DNA of 64,000 nt from MFD01213-c1 sp963704405 (GCA_963704405.1 OY969903.1:1302001-1366000), one strand, 5' to 3'. Shown: positions 26,602 through 35,431, numbered from the stretch's first letter. Translations and numbers: made by a program. Notes: generated from the letters alone by a model not told the origin.

Positions 26602-27057
26602 TTAAGCGATTTTTCGCACCCGGGCGAAGACAACGTTGGTGATCCGTGCAAGGATTCCTTCGTTGGGCGTGGATACTTCGATCTGGCGGTCATTCAACTC
26701 TGCCTCTTCGACCACCCGCTCGAACTGTGCGCCGATGGCGTACAGGCTTTCTGCGAGGGGTTCCCAATACACAACCGTGTACATCAGCAGGACGCTGTCG
26801 CTGCCGCTCTGGGGGAGGCGGATGACGAACTGATCGTCGAGAGACATGCGCTGCGAATGAAGGATGCCTATGCCGCCGATGGACAGGTCTTTGATTCGGA
26901 CGCTGAGGGCGTCCGCGGGGCTGGCCCATGGAAACAGGGCTACGTTTGTGCTGAGTTTCAACCGCGGGGAGCGGCGATCGGCCTCGCGCAACTCTTCTCT
27001 GCCGACAATCGTGATCGAATCCATGATCTTCTCGAATAGGTCGGCGGGCAGATTCAT
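26602..27057 (-). CDS. PilZ-domain protein
   Basis: About 151 residues. RRSPRLKLSTNVALF and KDLSIGGIGILHSQ correspond to the RxxxR and D/NxSxxG motifs of PilZ, the cyclic-di-GMP binding domain, although the first is slightly off consensus. The N-terminal helix (LPADLFEKIMDSITIVGREEL) is family-variable. The start at 27057 is chosen because AAGG stands 7 nt before it; upstream Met codons give an unlikely extension. No partner gene is adjacent. Confidence 0.75.
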   Translation of the reverse strand: MNLPADLFEKIMDSITIVGREELREADRRSPRLKLSTNVALFPWASPADALSVRIKDLSIGGIGILHSQRMSLDDQFVIRLPQSGSDSVLLMYTVVYWEPLAESLYAIGAQFERVVEEAELNDRQIEVSTPNEGILARITNVVFARVRKIA

Positions 27058-27463
27058 TGGTAACCTTGCGTTTGAGCCGTGCGGAGACGCATCCTCGTCT
27101 CGCATGTCATCGGCGCGGTGGACTGCCCGGTTAACCACCGCCGCGTTATCGGTCCAGAAATGGCTTCATCCCTGCTGGTCCTCGTCTTACGCCGCAAAAG
27201 TCAGACAGGTTCTATGCGGGAACGCTTAAAGAGACTTTTTCAGGCGTTCATTTCAGCGATTTAAGACGTGGCCCATGACGTATTGAGCAATTACTCCCAT
27301 TGCCAAACGACATGTCTATGCAGAATAAATTGTTTACAGTCGAATTCAAGATGTGTGCGAGAGCATTGTTCCCTGCTGGTTTTAATTGCCTCCGGAGCGA
27401 AGCTTTAATAACGTTCACTTATCGCCTGCATGGGATTTAGAGGCTTTTAGATCGGACAGCCGC
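27058..27463. other. intergenic, nothing recognised
   Basis: About 400 bp between divergent genes; frames seen here do not look coding and no hairpin or promoter stands out. Confidence 0.4.
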
Positions 27464-27957
27464 GTGATTCTTGGCATTCTCAGTGATACGCATGGCAAAG
27501 CCGACATGGCCCGGCGGGCGGTTCATCTGCTTATTTCCCGCGGCGCGGAATATCTTATTCATTGCGGTGACGTCGGTGATACCGCCGTCCTGGATCAACT
27601 TGCCGGTCACCCGAGCCTGTTTGTCTTTGGCAATAACGACTGGGATCGCCAGGGGCTGGCGCGTTATGCCAAGGACATTGGTGTTGTCTGCGGCGACGAT
27701 GAGGCGAAGCTCTCATTCAACAACAAGCTGATAGCCGTCACGCACGGTGACAACGATCGCATTGTCCGCCGAGTGATTGCGGAGGAGATGGTTGATTACC
27801 TGTTTGTCGGGCACACACATAAACCGCTCGATGCGTGGCAGGGAAAAGTGCGCATCATCAATCCGGCGCGCTATACCGGGCACCCCAAAAAACCGTCGCA
27901 CTGCTTGATACCGAAAGTGATGTGCTGACTTTTTTGTCTGTAAAAGAATCAAATTAA
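27464..27957 (+). pseudogene. YfcE/MJ0936-type metallophosphoesterase, frame-disrupted near the 3' end
   Basis: Binuclear metallophosphoesterase with all metal motifs: GILSDTHG, HCGDVGD, FGNND, VTHGDND and GHTH. Near 27863-27866 (CCGG) the frame breaks. Adding one G gives INPGALYRAPQKTVALLDTE and a tail DVLTFLSVKESN ending at the TAA at 27955-27957; as read the protein ends at 27928 after an unrelated 20-residue tail. Catalytic residues are all before the break. GTG 27464 is taken as start because VILGILSDTHG begins the domain. The next gene is a diverged paralogue. Confidence 0.78.
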
Positions 27958-28219
27958 AATAAACTCGCATGCGCGGGAAAATTCTACGCTGCTGCGCTTG
28001 CCAGCAGACGTGTCGATCCTTAAAAGATGCGAGCCAATTTGTCGGTCCGAGCTGTTTTCGACTCGTCGGCGTGCGACGAAATGGACGTTGGCGAAAACTC
28101 GTCGCTCAAACTTGGGTCTGTGCGATTGCGCCAGACCCATTCCGCGAAGGCCGTTTTCGTTCTCACCATCGGCAGCAACAGGATCAGGAGGCGCGGAGAG
28201 GGATCGGAAAAATCGCGCC

Positions 28220-28713
28220 ATGCTGGTGGGGCTCATCAGTGACACGTACGACCGCGTTGACGCAATGTCGACCGCGGTGCAACTGCTCCTCGACGAAGGC
28301 GCCGAGTACTTTCTCCATTGCGGCGATCTGGGCAGCCGCCGGGCATCGATCCGTTCAAGGGACTGGCCGCTGGATTTGTCTGGGGCGATCAGGACCGCGA
28401 CCGCATGGGGCTGCTGCGTTACGCGGACTCGCTGCAGATCCAATGCTTTGGTGTGCTCGGTGATTTCGTTCTCGAAGACAAACGGATCGCCATCACCCAC
28501 GGCGACGATAAAAAACTTCTCAAACGCCTTATCAGTGAAGCCCAGTACGACTTCATCATCCATGGCCACACCGCCGATGTGAAAAATGAAACCCACAACC
28601 GCACGAAGGTGATTACGCCTGGGGTGATTCACAACGGCCCCCAGCGAACGGCGCTGCTGCTGGATACGTCGACCGGCGCCGTAAAAACACTGCGGCTGCC
28701 CGATGCGCTCTAA
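28220..28713 (+). pseudogene. degenerate metallophosphoesterase paralogue, frame-disrupted
   Basis: Same fold as the previous gene but with metal ligands lost: LISDTYD for SDTH, WGDQD for GNND, HGHTAD for GHTH. The frame breaks at ~28335-28343 in GCCGCCGGG; one added base joins CGDLGS to GIDPFKGLAAGFVWGDQDRDRMG. The rest aligns throughout (ITHGDDKKLLKRLI, VITPGVIHNGPQRTALLLDT). It was probably non-catalytic before the break, or is a decaying duplicate. ATG at 28220. Confidence 0.72.
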
Positions 28714-28801
28714 TCCCGATCCCCGGCCGCGGCCAGATTGAGCGCTTGCAAAAGAGGGGCGGCGGTTGAGAATCCAGCGATCGAACCCGGATGGAGCGAC
28801 C

Positions 28802-29279
28802 ATGGCTGAAGAAACCCCGTCATTACATATAGATACGGATTGGAAGAAACAGGCGCAGGAAGAAAAGCGCAAGCTGGCCGAGGCAGCGGAGAAAGCCAAA
28901 ACAGCGCCGGCGGCAACCACATCCGCTGTCACACCGGTCGGCGCACCGCCTGCCCGCGCATCGCAATCCACCAGCAGCGGCGGGGCGACGTCGGCGGCGG
29001 GACGACGCGGACGCGCGGCACGCGACCTCCCTCCCCCCGGTTTCGGTTCCCTTGTGCAATCCATCATGACGCAGGTCTTGTATTACCTCGGCGAACTGGC
29101 GACAGGCGCAGCCGACCGTCGACCTGGACATGGCTAAATATCAGTTGGACACCCTCTCGATGCTGGAAGACAAGACCAAGGGGAATTTGACCGACGAAGA
29201 AAAAACCCTGCTCGATGCCGCCTTGTATGAAACCCGCACAAGGTTTATCAATGTCGCATCGCAATTGCTCGGGCCGTAA
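28802..29279 (+). pseudogene. DUF1844 family protein, frame-disrupted
   Basis: N-terminal Lys/Ala-rich region, then FGSLVQSIMTQVLYYLGELATG in the first frame. Near 29101-29112 the frame changes and VDLDMAKYQLDTLSMLEDKTKGNLTDEEKTLLDAALYETRTRF follows to a TAA at 29277-29279. Together these are a complete DUF1844 domain, a short helical family of unknown role common in planctomycetes. Restoring the frame needs one base removed or two added, unlike the other breaks nearby, which need one added. Confidence 0.75.
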
Positions 29280-29412
29280 TTTGGAATGCAAGCTTCTGCG
29301 TCCGTTCTCCTTCCGGGAGACGCCGGTGGATCGCCGATTGCCTGAGAGCAGGCTGGGATCGAATTCGCCGAAGCTGGGGTGAGGGAGCAGAATCTTAAAC
29401 GCTTCATCTCGC

Positions 29413-30453
29413 TCATCTCTCATGGGGCGCGGGCGCCTCATTCGCCTTGCGCTCATGCCGCTTCACCGCCAAATCAATCGCAAGTTCAATCGCCGCCCGC
29501 ATACTTCCCGGGTTAGCGCGATTTCGACCGACAATATCAAACGCCGTCCCGTGATCCGGGCTGGTGCGGATAATCGGCAGGCCCAGCGTGACATTGACCG
29601 CCTGATCAAAGGCGAGGAGTTTCACCGGAATCAGCCCCTGGTCGTGATACATCGCAACGACCGCATCGAAGTGCCCATCGCGCGCTTTCAGGAAGATCGT
29701 GTCGGGAGGATATGGCCCCGTGGCGTCGATGCCTTGCTCGCGGGCCATGAAGATCGCGGGGGAGATGATGCGTTCCTCTTCGTCGCCGAACTGACCGTTC
29801 TCAGAAGCATGTGGATTCACGCCGCACACGGCCAACCGGGGCTTGGGAATGCCGAACCATTCCACCAGCGCCTGATGCATTAACTCGATCGGCTGAAAGA
29901 CCGCACCAATATTCAGCTTTCCCCATAACCCCATCAGCGGCATATGCACGGTCGCCAGCACAACCTTCAACGGCCCGCCAACAAATGCCATGTTGTAGTG
30001 GCGAGAGCCGGTCTTCTGTGCGAACAACTCCGTATGCCCAGGATAATGATACCCAGCCAGCTTCCAGCTTTCCTTGGCGATGGGCGCGGTTACAACAGCA
30101 TCAACCAGATTGCGCTTCGCCGCCTCAATGGCGTCAACGCAGAACCGCATCGAAGCTTCTCCGCCCATTTTGCTCGGGCTTCGAATCGCCGAGCCGAGCA
30201 TTGAATACTGATCGTAGTCAACGACGACGACTTCATGCGGATAAGAGCGGAGCCGTCCGTTGTATTGATCGCGCCACCAGAAAACGTCAAATTCCGCGAT
30301 ATCCGCCGCATAGTGCAGCAGTTCGTTCATCCCGTAGATGATGTATCGCGCTTTATGGCGAAGGATGGGGTCGGCGAGCGCTTTGACGATCACCTCCGGC
30401 CCGATGCCGGCGGGGTCGCCTAGTGTGATCGCGATGGTAGGGCGGTAGTCCAT
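29413..30453 (-). CDS. pdxA: 4-hydroxythreonine-4-phosphate dehydrogenase
   Basis: About 346 residues, the usual length. Signature segments are TIAITLGDPAGIGPEV, PGHTELFAQKTGSRHYNMAFV with the metal-binding His, AVCGVNPHASENG and VVAMYHDQGLIPVK. It oxidises 4-phosphohydroxy-L-threonine in pyridoxal phosphate synthesis (DXP-dependent route). The start is placed at Met 30453 (MDYRPTIAIT), since the longer frame adds an unconserved leader. It lies downstream of ribE on the same strand. Confidence 0.93.
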   Translation of the reverse strand: MDYRPTIAITLGDPAGIGPEVIVKALADPILRHKARYIIYGMNELLHYAADIAEFDVFWWRDQYNGRLRSYPHEVVVVDYDQYSMLGSAIRSPSKMGGEASMRFCVDAIEAAKRNLVDAVVTAPIAKESWKLAGYHYPGHTELFAQKTGSRHYNMAFVGGPLKVVLATVHMPLMGLWGKLNIGAVFQPIELMHQALVEWFGIPKPRLAVCGVNPHASENGQFGDEEERIISPAIFMAREQGIDATGPYPPDTIFLKARDGHFDAVVAMYHDQGLIPVKLLAFDQAVNVTLGLPIIRTSPDHGTAFDIVGRNRANPGSMRAAIELAIDLAVKRHERKANEAPAPHER

Positions 30454-30559
30454 GAACGCTGGATTAAGCCTAAGCCGCGTCCGGCCCAAGGGCAAACGGT
30501 AAATTGCTTAGATGAAGCAATGAATTCGACCGGAAGCGCGGCCCAGGCGAATCGCCGGA

Positions 30560-31159
30560 TTATCCGCGCAACTCTTCCCGGCGCTCCAGATGGGAAACGA
30601 TCGTCTTGGTGAAAACATCCGCTTCCATATTGAACGGCCACCCAAGGTTCTTCTGACCGAGCGTGGTGGCGGCCAGTGTGGTCGGAATCAAGGCGACCTC
30701 AAATGTATTCCCCTTGATCGCGGCGATGGTGAGGCTGACGCCATCAATGCAGGCTGATCCTTTAGGCACCAGGTATTTCGCCAGGTGGTGCGGCGATTCG
30801 AGCGTCAGCCGCCATTCGCCCTGGCCTGATGCGATATCAATCAACCTTGCCATGCCATCAACGTGCCCCTGAACGAAATGCCCATCCAGCCGATCGCCGA
30901 TGCGAAGCGATCGCTCGACATTCACCGCATCCCCCGCATTCAGCAAACCAAGGTTTGTCTTATTCAGCGTCTCGGCGATTACATCAAAGCCCAGCTCGTC
31001 CGGCGAAAGCTCCGCCACGGTGAGGCAGACTCCATTGACGGCGACGCTCTCCCCATGCTTCACATCATTCCACGGGCAAGGCAGCGTGATGCGCCTGAAG
31101 CCGGGCCCGGCGGAAGCGCCAAGAATCCGAAGCGTTTTTTCAATGATGCCGGTAAACAT
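30560..31159 (-). CDS. ribE: riboflavin synthase alpha chain
   Basis: A 199-residue protein with two lumazine-binding repeats: MFTGIIEKTLRILG with VNGVCLTVAEL, and VQGHVDGMARL with GVSLTIAAIKGNTFEVALIPTTLA. It converts two 6,7-dimethyl-8-ribityllumazines into riboflavin. MFTGIIE is the invariant family start, so the longer frame to 31231 is rejected. Confidence 0.95.
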   Translation of the reverse strand: MFTGIIEKTLRILGASAGPGFRRITLPCPWNDVKHGESVAVNGVCLTVAELSPDELGFDVIAETLNKTNLGLLNAGDAVNVERSLRIGDRLDGHFVQGHVDGMARLIDIASGQGEWRLTLESPHHLAKYLVPKGSACIDGVSLTIAAIKGNTFEVALIPTTLAATTLGQKNLGWPFNMEADVFTKTIVSHLERREELRG

Positions 31160-31181
31160 GGTGGAAAGCATGACGGCGCAA

Positions 31182-31820
31182 TTACGTTGCGACGTTGACC
31201 TGGAATGATAGCTGCTCCAACTGCACCGCAAGATCCACCGAATTCAGCGCCACATCCTGCGGTACATGAATCGATACGGGCGCAAAATTCAGCAGCCCGC
31301 GCACACCCGCCGCTACGAGCTGATCGGCGACTTCCTGGGCCACATCGGCCGGCACCGCCATGATGCCGAGCCGGATGTTCAACTTCTGTATTGTCGGAAT
31401 CAGTTCCGACAGCGGCTGGACCCGAAACTCCCCTTCCTGCTTGCCGGACTTGCTCGAATCGTTATCAAACACCGCCGCAAGTCGAAACCCCTTCGCATCA
31501 AATCCATGATATGCCATCAAAGCGCGGCCCAGATTCCCCGCGCCCACCAGGAGCACATTCCAGGTCTTATCTGTCCCCAGAATCCGCTTCACCTGGCCGA
31601 TCAGATCGTCCACCCGATACCCAATCCCCGGATGTCCAAACTGCCCGAAATACGCCAGATCTTTCCGCACCTGTGCATCGGTCAGGTTCAGGCTTTCCCC
31701 GAGCTGCTTGCTCGATATGGTTCGGCGGTCTTTCCGTTTAAAGCTTTCCAGTTGCCGCAAATATAAGCTAAGCCGGCGAACGGCCGGATTTGGAATGGAT
31801 TCGGATCGCGATTGCTCCAT
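31182..31820 (-). CDS. rex: redox-sensing transcriptional repressor Rex
   Basis: A 212-residue protein with the Rex layout: winged helix (AVRRLSLYLRQLESFKRKDRRTISSKQLGESLNLTDAQVRKDLAYFGQFG) then Rossmann NAD(H) domain (VLLVGAGNLGRALMAYHGF, FDNDSSKSG, IMAVPADVAQEVADQLVAAGV). It represses fermentation and respiration genes until NADH binds. Its stop is 22 nt before the ribE start, so the two are probably co-transcribed. Confidence 0.95.
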   Translation of the reverse strand: MEQSRSESIPNPAVRRLSLYLRQLESFKRKDRRTISSKQLGESLNLTDAQVRKDLAYFGQFGHPGIGYRVDDLIGQVKRILGTDKTWNVLLVGAGNLGRALMAYHGFDAKGFRLAAVFDNDSSKSGKQEGEFRVQPLSELIPTIQKLNIRLGIMAVPADVAQEVADQLVAAGVRGLLNFAPVSIHVPQDVALNSVDLAVQLEQLSFQVNVAT

Positions 31821-31910
31821 GCGGCTCCTGTGACAAACGTTTCAGACCTCGTGGATTATTTCACGAACCCCGGAAGCGTTCAAGCTGGTGTTATGCGTAG
31901 ACAGGGATCC

Positions 31911-31983
31911 ATTGCGGAATTTTGGAATGGAGAAGTTGAATAGGCCATATCCCAATTGAAATCGGTTTTCCAAAATCCAAAAT
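31911..31983. repeat. heptad inverted repeat, family E
   Basis: Right arm of two CCAAAAT units (31970-31983); left arm contains the complement ATTTTGG (31919-31925). Lies upstream of the rpsJ promoter. Confidence 0.45.
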
Positions 31984-32018
31984 CCCCCGCTCGTCCTTTA
32001 AAAAATCACACAACACCG

Positions 32019-32046
32019 TTGACACCCGGAAATTCGACGGTATTGT
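32019..32046 (+). promoter_or_regulatory. putative promoter of the S10 operon
   Basis: TTGACA at 32019-32024, 16-bp spacer, TATTGT at 32041-32046. The leader to rpsJ is ~110 nt and carries a 9-bp imperfect hairpin (GCCGACGGA with TCCATCGGC). Confidence 0.55.
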
Positions 32047-32160
32047 TTCCCCCTCACTCATTCGGAGCCGACGGAGATTCCATCGGCACGATTAGAGGTG
32101 TGAAAAAGCGACCTGACGCGATTTAAACGCCAGTTCCTTAGACGGTTAGACAGGACGGAC

Positions 32161-32469
32161 ATGACAGGCGATCGGATTCGAATTCGGATGGAAGCGTACG
32201 ACCACCGGGCTTTGGATGCGTCGGCGAAGGAAATCGTCGACCATGCCAAGCGCACCAATGCCCGGGTTTGCGGTCCGATTCCGGTTCCGACGCGCATTGA
32301 GCGATACACGGTGCTTCGCAGCCCGCATATCGATAAAAAGTCCCGCGAGCAGTTCGAGATGCGCACGCACAAGCGCGTGATTGATATTTTCGAACCCACC
32401 GCGCGGACGGTTGAAGCCCTCAATCGCCTTGTTGTTCCCGCCGGTGTTTTCGTGAAGATCAAGGCGTAG
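32161..32469 (+). CDS. rpsJ: 30S ribosomal protein S10
   Basis: A 102-residue protein of standard length: IRIRMEAYDHRALDASAKEIV, GPIPVPTRIERYTVLRSPHI, FEMRTHKRVIDIFEPT. It binds the 3' major domain of 16S and also serves as NusE with boxA. First gene of the S10 cluster. AGGA lies 6 nt before the ATG. It is separated from rplC by an intrinsic terminator-like hairpin. Confidence 0.98.
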   Translation: MTGDRIRIRMEAYDHRALDASAKEIVDHAKRTNARVCGPIPVPTRIERYTVLRSPHIDKKSREQFEMRTHKRVIDIFEPTARTVEALNRLVVPAGVFVKIKA

Positions 32470-32484
32470 TTTACTTAGACATAT

Positions 32485-32513
32485 ATGCCCCTGCTGAAAG
32501 GGGCATCTTTTTT
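32485..32513 (+). terminator. intrinsic terminator or attenuator between rpsJ and rplC
   Basis: An 8-bp perfect stem (ATGCCCCT with AGGGGCAT), 6-nt loop, then CTTTTTT. It sits 15 nt after the rpsJ stop and should lower or regulate transcription into the rest of the cluster. Confidence 0.8.
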
Positions 32514-32666
32514 AGCCGACCGTGGGGTTCATCCAAGAACCCGGTTGCCCATAAGGCATTGTGCCTGGCGGGCCACGAGTCACGGTGGTTTGTTTTCGAA
32601 TATTTTCGCCAAGGCGAGTTACGAGCCGGTGATGACGTTTGTCTCCTGCTCCTCTGCTCGAAAGAC

Positions 32667-33329
32667 ATGACTCCTGCATTGCTTGGAAAGAAAGTTGGGA
32701 TGACCCGCATCTACGACGAGAAGGGCGCGATTGTGCCCGTGACCGTCGTGCTGGCCGGGCCTTGTGCGGTCACGCAGGTGAAGACGGTGGACAGCGATGG
32801 TTATCACGCTGTTCAGCTTGGATTTGGTGAAACCAAACCGAAGTTTTCCACCTTCCCGCTGATCGGTCACGCCGCCAAGTCTGGTCTTTCCCCCCGGCGG
32901 CATTTCAAAGAAATCAGGCTGAAGGACGCCACCGATAAGAAGGCCGGCGAAGAAGTGAACGTCGGCATTTTTGAAGGCGTTCAATATGTGGACGTCATCG
33001 GCACCAGCAAAGGCAAAGGGACGGCGGGTGTCATGAAGCGGCATCACTTCGGTGGTCAGCCCGCTTCGCACGGCACCGAACGCAAGCACCGCTCGCCTGG
33101 TTCGCTCGCTTCGCGCGCGACGTGGCGCGGCCAATCGGGTAAGCCCAAAAAGGGCGTCCGCATGGCCGGCCACATGGGTATGGATCAGGTGACGACCCGC
33201 AATCATCCCCTGGTCAAAATTGACGCCGCCAACAACCTGTTGCTCATCAAAGGAGCCCTGCCCGGACCAAACGGCGGGCTTCTTTTCGTTCGCAAGAGCA
33301 TTACCGCCCGCACGAAGGCGGCTGAGTAA
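32667..33329 (+). CDS. rplC: 50S ribosomal protein L3
   Basis: A 220-residue protein: LLGKKVGMTRIYDEKGAIVPVTVV at the start, and the long loop HHFGGQPASHGTERKHRSPGSLA that reaches the peptidyl transferase centre. An open frame extends upstream to 32559 but its sequence is unconserved, and MTPALLGKK is the usual start. The 197-nt gap after rpsJ contains the attenuator and no repeat. Confidence 0.97.
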   Translation: MTPALLGKKVGMTRIYDEKGAIVPVTVVLAGPCAVTQVKTVDSDGYHAVQLGFGETKPKFSTFPLIGHAAKSGLSPRRHFKEIRLKDATDKKAGEEVNVGIFEGVQYVDVIGTSKGKGTAGVMKRHHFGGQPASHGTERKHRSPGSLASRATWRGQSGKPKKGVRMAGHMGMDQVTTRNHPLVKIDAANNLLLIKGALPGPNGGLLFVRKSITARTKAAE

Positions 33330-33336
33330 AGATAAA

Positions 33337-33408
33337 TTGTCCGTCGTCGGTTGTCTGTCGTAAAGACCGGCAGCCCGCAACGGACAACGGACTACTGACG
33401 ACGGACAA
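33337..33408. repeat. heptad inverted repeat A1 (rplC-rplD)
   Basis: Outer arms TTGTCCGTCGTC and GACGACGGACAA are a perfect 12-bp match. Left heptads GTCCGTC, GTCGGTT, GTCTGTC; right heptads AACGGAC twice, TACTGAC, GACGGAC. It ends 3 nt before the rplD ATG. Confidence 0.85.
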
Positions 33409-33411
33409 ACA

Positions 33412-34026
33412 ATGATCGAAGTGCCCGTATACAACCAGACCGGCCAGGAAGTCGAAAAGTTCCAGGTCGATGAAGCCAAGCTCGGTGGCGAGGTTCGGCG
33501 CAACCTACTCAAGCAGGCGATCGTCTATTACCACGCCAACCAGCGGCAAGGCACCGTCCGCACCTTGGCCCGCGGTGAAGTCGCCGGTTCAACCCGCAAG
33601 ATGTTCCGCCAGAAGGGCACCGGCAACGCCCGCACCGGCGGTATCCGCAATCCGATTAAAAAGGGTGGCGGTCATGCGAAGCAAAAGCGTCCTAAGGAAT
33701 GGCGGCAGGGCCTTCCCAAGAAGGCTCGGCAGCTTGCCACCAAGAACGCAATCCTGAGCAAGATCCAGAGCAATGACATTCGCGTCCTGAGCGAGATCAA
33801 ACTGGAAAAGCCCAAGACCAAAGAAGTGGCCGCGATTTACAAGGCGCTGGGCCTTGATCGCAGCGTGCTGGTTGCAATCGCGGGCCGCGATGAAATGCTG
33901 GAAAAGTCGGCCCGCAATATTCATCGCACGACCCTGACCACCATCAGCCAGCTCAACGCATGGGACATCATGCGGAGCCGGACACTGCTGGTGACCAAGG
34001 CCGGCCTGGAGCAGATTTTGGCTTAG
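33412..34026 (+). CDS. rplD: 50S ribosomal protein L4
   Basis: A 204-residue protein: EVRRNLLKQAIVYYHANQRQGT, then the tunnel loop RKMFRQKGTGNARTGGIRNPIKKGGG. In many bacteria L4 is the autoregulator of the S10 operon. No Shine-Dalgarno is visible before the ATG; the repeat arm ACGGACAA occupies that place. Confidence 0.97.
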   Translation: MIEVPVYNQTGQEVEKFQVDEAKLGGEVRRNLLKQAIVYYHANQRQGTVRTLARGEVAGSTRKMFRQKGTGNARTGGIRNPIKKGGGHAKQKRPKEWRQGLPKKARQLATKNAILSKIQSNDIRVLSEIKLEKPKTKEVAAIYKALGLDRSVLVAIAGRDEMLEKSARNIHRTTLTTISQLNAWDIMRSRTLLVTKAGLEQILA

Positions 34027-34034
34027 AGGAGAAC

Positions 34035-34107
34035 GTCAGTCGTCGGTTGTCTGTTGCCCGTCGCAAAGCGGTCAACAGCCACGGACAACGGACCACAGAC
34101 AACGGAC
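34035..34107. repeat. heptad inverted repeat A2 (rplD-rplW)
   Basis: Units GTCAGTC, GTCGGTT, GTCTGTT on the left; CACGGAC, AACGGAC, CACAGAC, AACGGAC on the right. GGTTGTCTGT pairs with ACAGACAAC. It ends 8 nt before the rplW ATG. Confidence 0.8.
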
Positions 34108-34115
34108 CAAAGACC

Positions 34116-34394
34116 ATGGACAACACAGACGTCATCATCAAGCCGCTCATCACCGAAAAGAGCACGCACCAGCAGAACACGCGGAACACGTATGCGTTCC
34201 AGGTGAACAATGCTGCGAACAAGCACCAGATCAAGCTTGCGGTTGAAGCGCTGTATGAAGTGAAAGTGATTGACGTCCGCACGATGAACCGCCGCGGCAA
34301 GCCGCGTCGAAGCCGCCTGAAGATGGCCAAGACCAGCGACTGGAAGCGGGCGGTTGTGGTGCTGGATGAGAATTCGAGGATTGAACTGTTCTAA
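34116..34394 (+). CDS. rplW: 50S ribosomal protein L23
   Basis: A 92-residue protein of typical length: VIIKPLITEKSTHQQNTRNTYAFQV and AVEALYEVKVIDVRTMNRRGKPRR. It sits at the tunnel exit and docks trigger factor and SRP. The ATG at 34116 gives the conserved start; the longer frame from 33960 lies mostly in the repeat and the rplD tail. Confidence 0.97.
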   Translation: MDNTDVIIKPLITEKSTHQQNTRNTYAFQVNNAANKHQIKLAVEALYEVKVIDVRTMNRRGKPRRSRLKMAKTSDWKRAVVVLDENSRIELF

Positions 34395-34397
34395 ATT

Positions 34398-34471
34398 GTC
34401 AGTTGTCAGAGGTTTGTTGTCTGTCGCAAAGACGGCCAACCGGAACTGACAACGGACGACTGACAACGGAC
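34398..34471. repeat. heptad inverted repeat A3 (rplW-rplB)
   Basis: Left begins GTCAGTT, GTCAGAG; loop contains AAGACGGCCAAC; right AACTGAC, AACGGAC, GACTGAC, AACGGAC. It ends 8 nt before the rplB ATG. Confidence 0.8.
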
Positions 34472-34479
34472 CAAACGTT

Positions 34480-35346
34480 ATGGCAATCAAGTTTTACAAC
34501 CCGACCTCGCCCGGCCGCCGTGCCGGTTCGGTGCTGGACTACAAGGCCGTGCTGACGAAGTTCACGCCGGAGAAGTCCCTCACCCGCGGGAAGCGCCGCG
34601 CCAGTGGCCGCAATAACCACGGCGTCATCACCGCCAAGCATCGTGGCGGTGGCAACAAGCGTCTTTACCGCATGATCGATTTCAAGCGAAACAAGGACGG
34701 CATCCCCGCTATCGTCCAATCCATCGAATACGATCCGAACCGCTCCTGCAATATCGCCTTGATCCTGTATCAGGATGGCGAAAAGTCTTACATCCTCGCC
34801 CCCAATGGCATCAAGGTGGGCACATCGATCATCAGCGGTCCCGACGCTCCCCCGGAACTTGGCAATGCGATCCCGCTGGCCAACATTCCCGGTGGTCTTG
34901 AAATTCACAACATCGAAATGAACCCCGGCCAGGGCGGCAAGCTTGTTCGCTCCGCCGGTGGTGTTGCCCGCCTGTCGGCCAAAGAAGGCGAATGGTCGGT
35001 CGTGATCCTGCCGTCCGGTGAAATGCGGCGAGTGAAGAGCAAGTGCCGTGCAACCATCGGACAGATCGGCAATCTCGACTGGATCAACGTCAGCATCGGC
35101 AAGGCTGGCCGCAGCCGGCACATGGGCATCCGCCCGCATACTCGCGCCAAGGCGATGAACCCGATCGACCATCCATTGGGTGGCGGTGAAGGCCGCAGCA
35201 ACGGCGGACGCCACCCCGTCAGCAAGACGGGCGTGCCCGCCAAGGGCGGCATCACCCGCAAGCCGCGGAAGAACAGCGAGAAACTGATCCTCCGCCGCCG
35301 CAAGTTCGGCAAGTTCCAGCAGCGGCCGCAGACAGTGAACGTGTGA
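34480..35346 (+). CDS. rplB: 50S ribosomal protein L2
   Basis: A 288-residue protein, slightly longer than usual (~275): KFYNPTSPGRRAGSVLDYKAV, GRNNHGVITAKHRGGGNKRLYR, and the active-site-proximal AMNPIDHPLGGGEGRSNGGRHP with the conserved His. It is required for subunit association and peptidyl transfer. Confidence 0.98.
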   Translation: MAIKFYNPTSPGRRAGSVLDYKAVLTKFTPEKSLTRGKRRASGRNNHGVITAKHRGGGNKRLYRMIDFKRNKDGIPAIVQSIEYDPNRSCNIALILYQDGEKSYILAPNGIKVGTSIISGPDAPPELGNAIPLANIPGGLEIHNIEMNPGQGGKLVRSAGGVARLSAKEGEWSVVILPSGEMRRVKSKCRATIGQIGNLDWINVSIGKAGRSRHMGIRPHTRAKAMNPIDHPLGGGEGRSNGGRHPVSKTGVPAKGGITRKPRKNSEKLILRRRKFGKFQQRPQTVNV

Positions 35347-35350
35347 TTTA

Positions 35351-35423
35351 GTCCGTGGTCAGTGGTCCGTTGTCCGTTGCAAAGCGGCCAACAGCAACTG
35401 ACGACGGCCAACTGACAACGGAC
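35351..35423. repeat. heptad inverted repeat A4 (rplB-rpsS)
   Basis: The outer 24 nt of each arm match at 20 of 24 positions, most mismatches being G-U. Left heptads GTCCGTG, GTCAGTG, GTCCGTT; right GACGGCC, AACTGAC, AACGGAC. It ends 8 nt before the rpsS ATG. Confidence 0.85.
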
Positions 35424-35431
35424 AAAACGAT

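Noticed and set aside
27949..29067. 372-codon open frame on the - strand
   Set aside because: It lies antisense to three recognisable, frame-disrupted + strand genes and its translation is Arg/Ser-rich without domain similarity; an antisense shadow.
31827..31845. Possible Rex operator (TGTGACAAACGTTTCAG) just upstream of rex
   Set aside because: Only a loose match to the Rex consensus TTGTGA-N6-TCACAA; not enough to call autoregulation.
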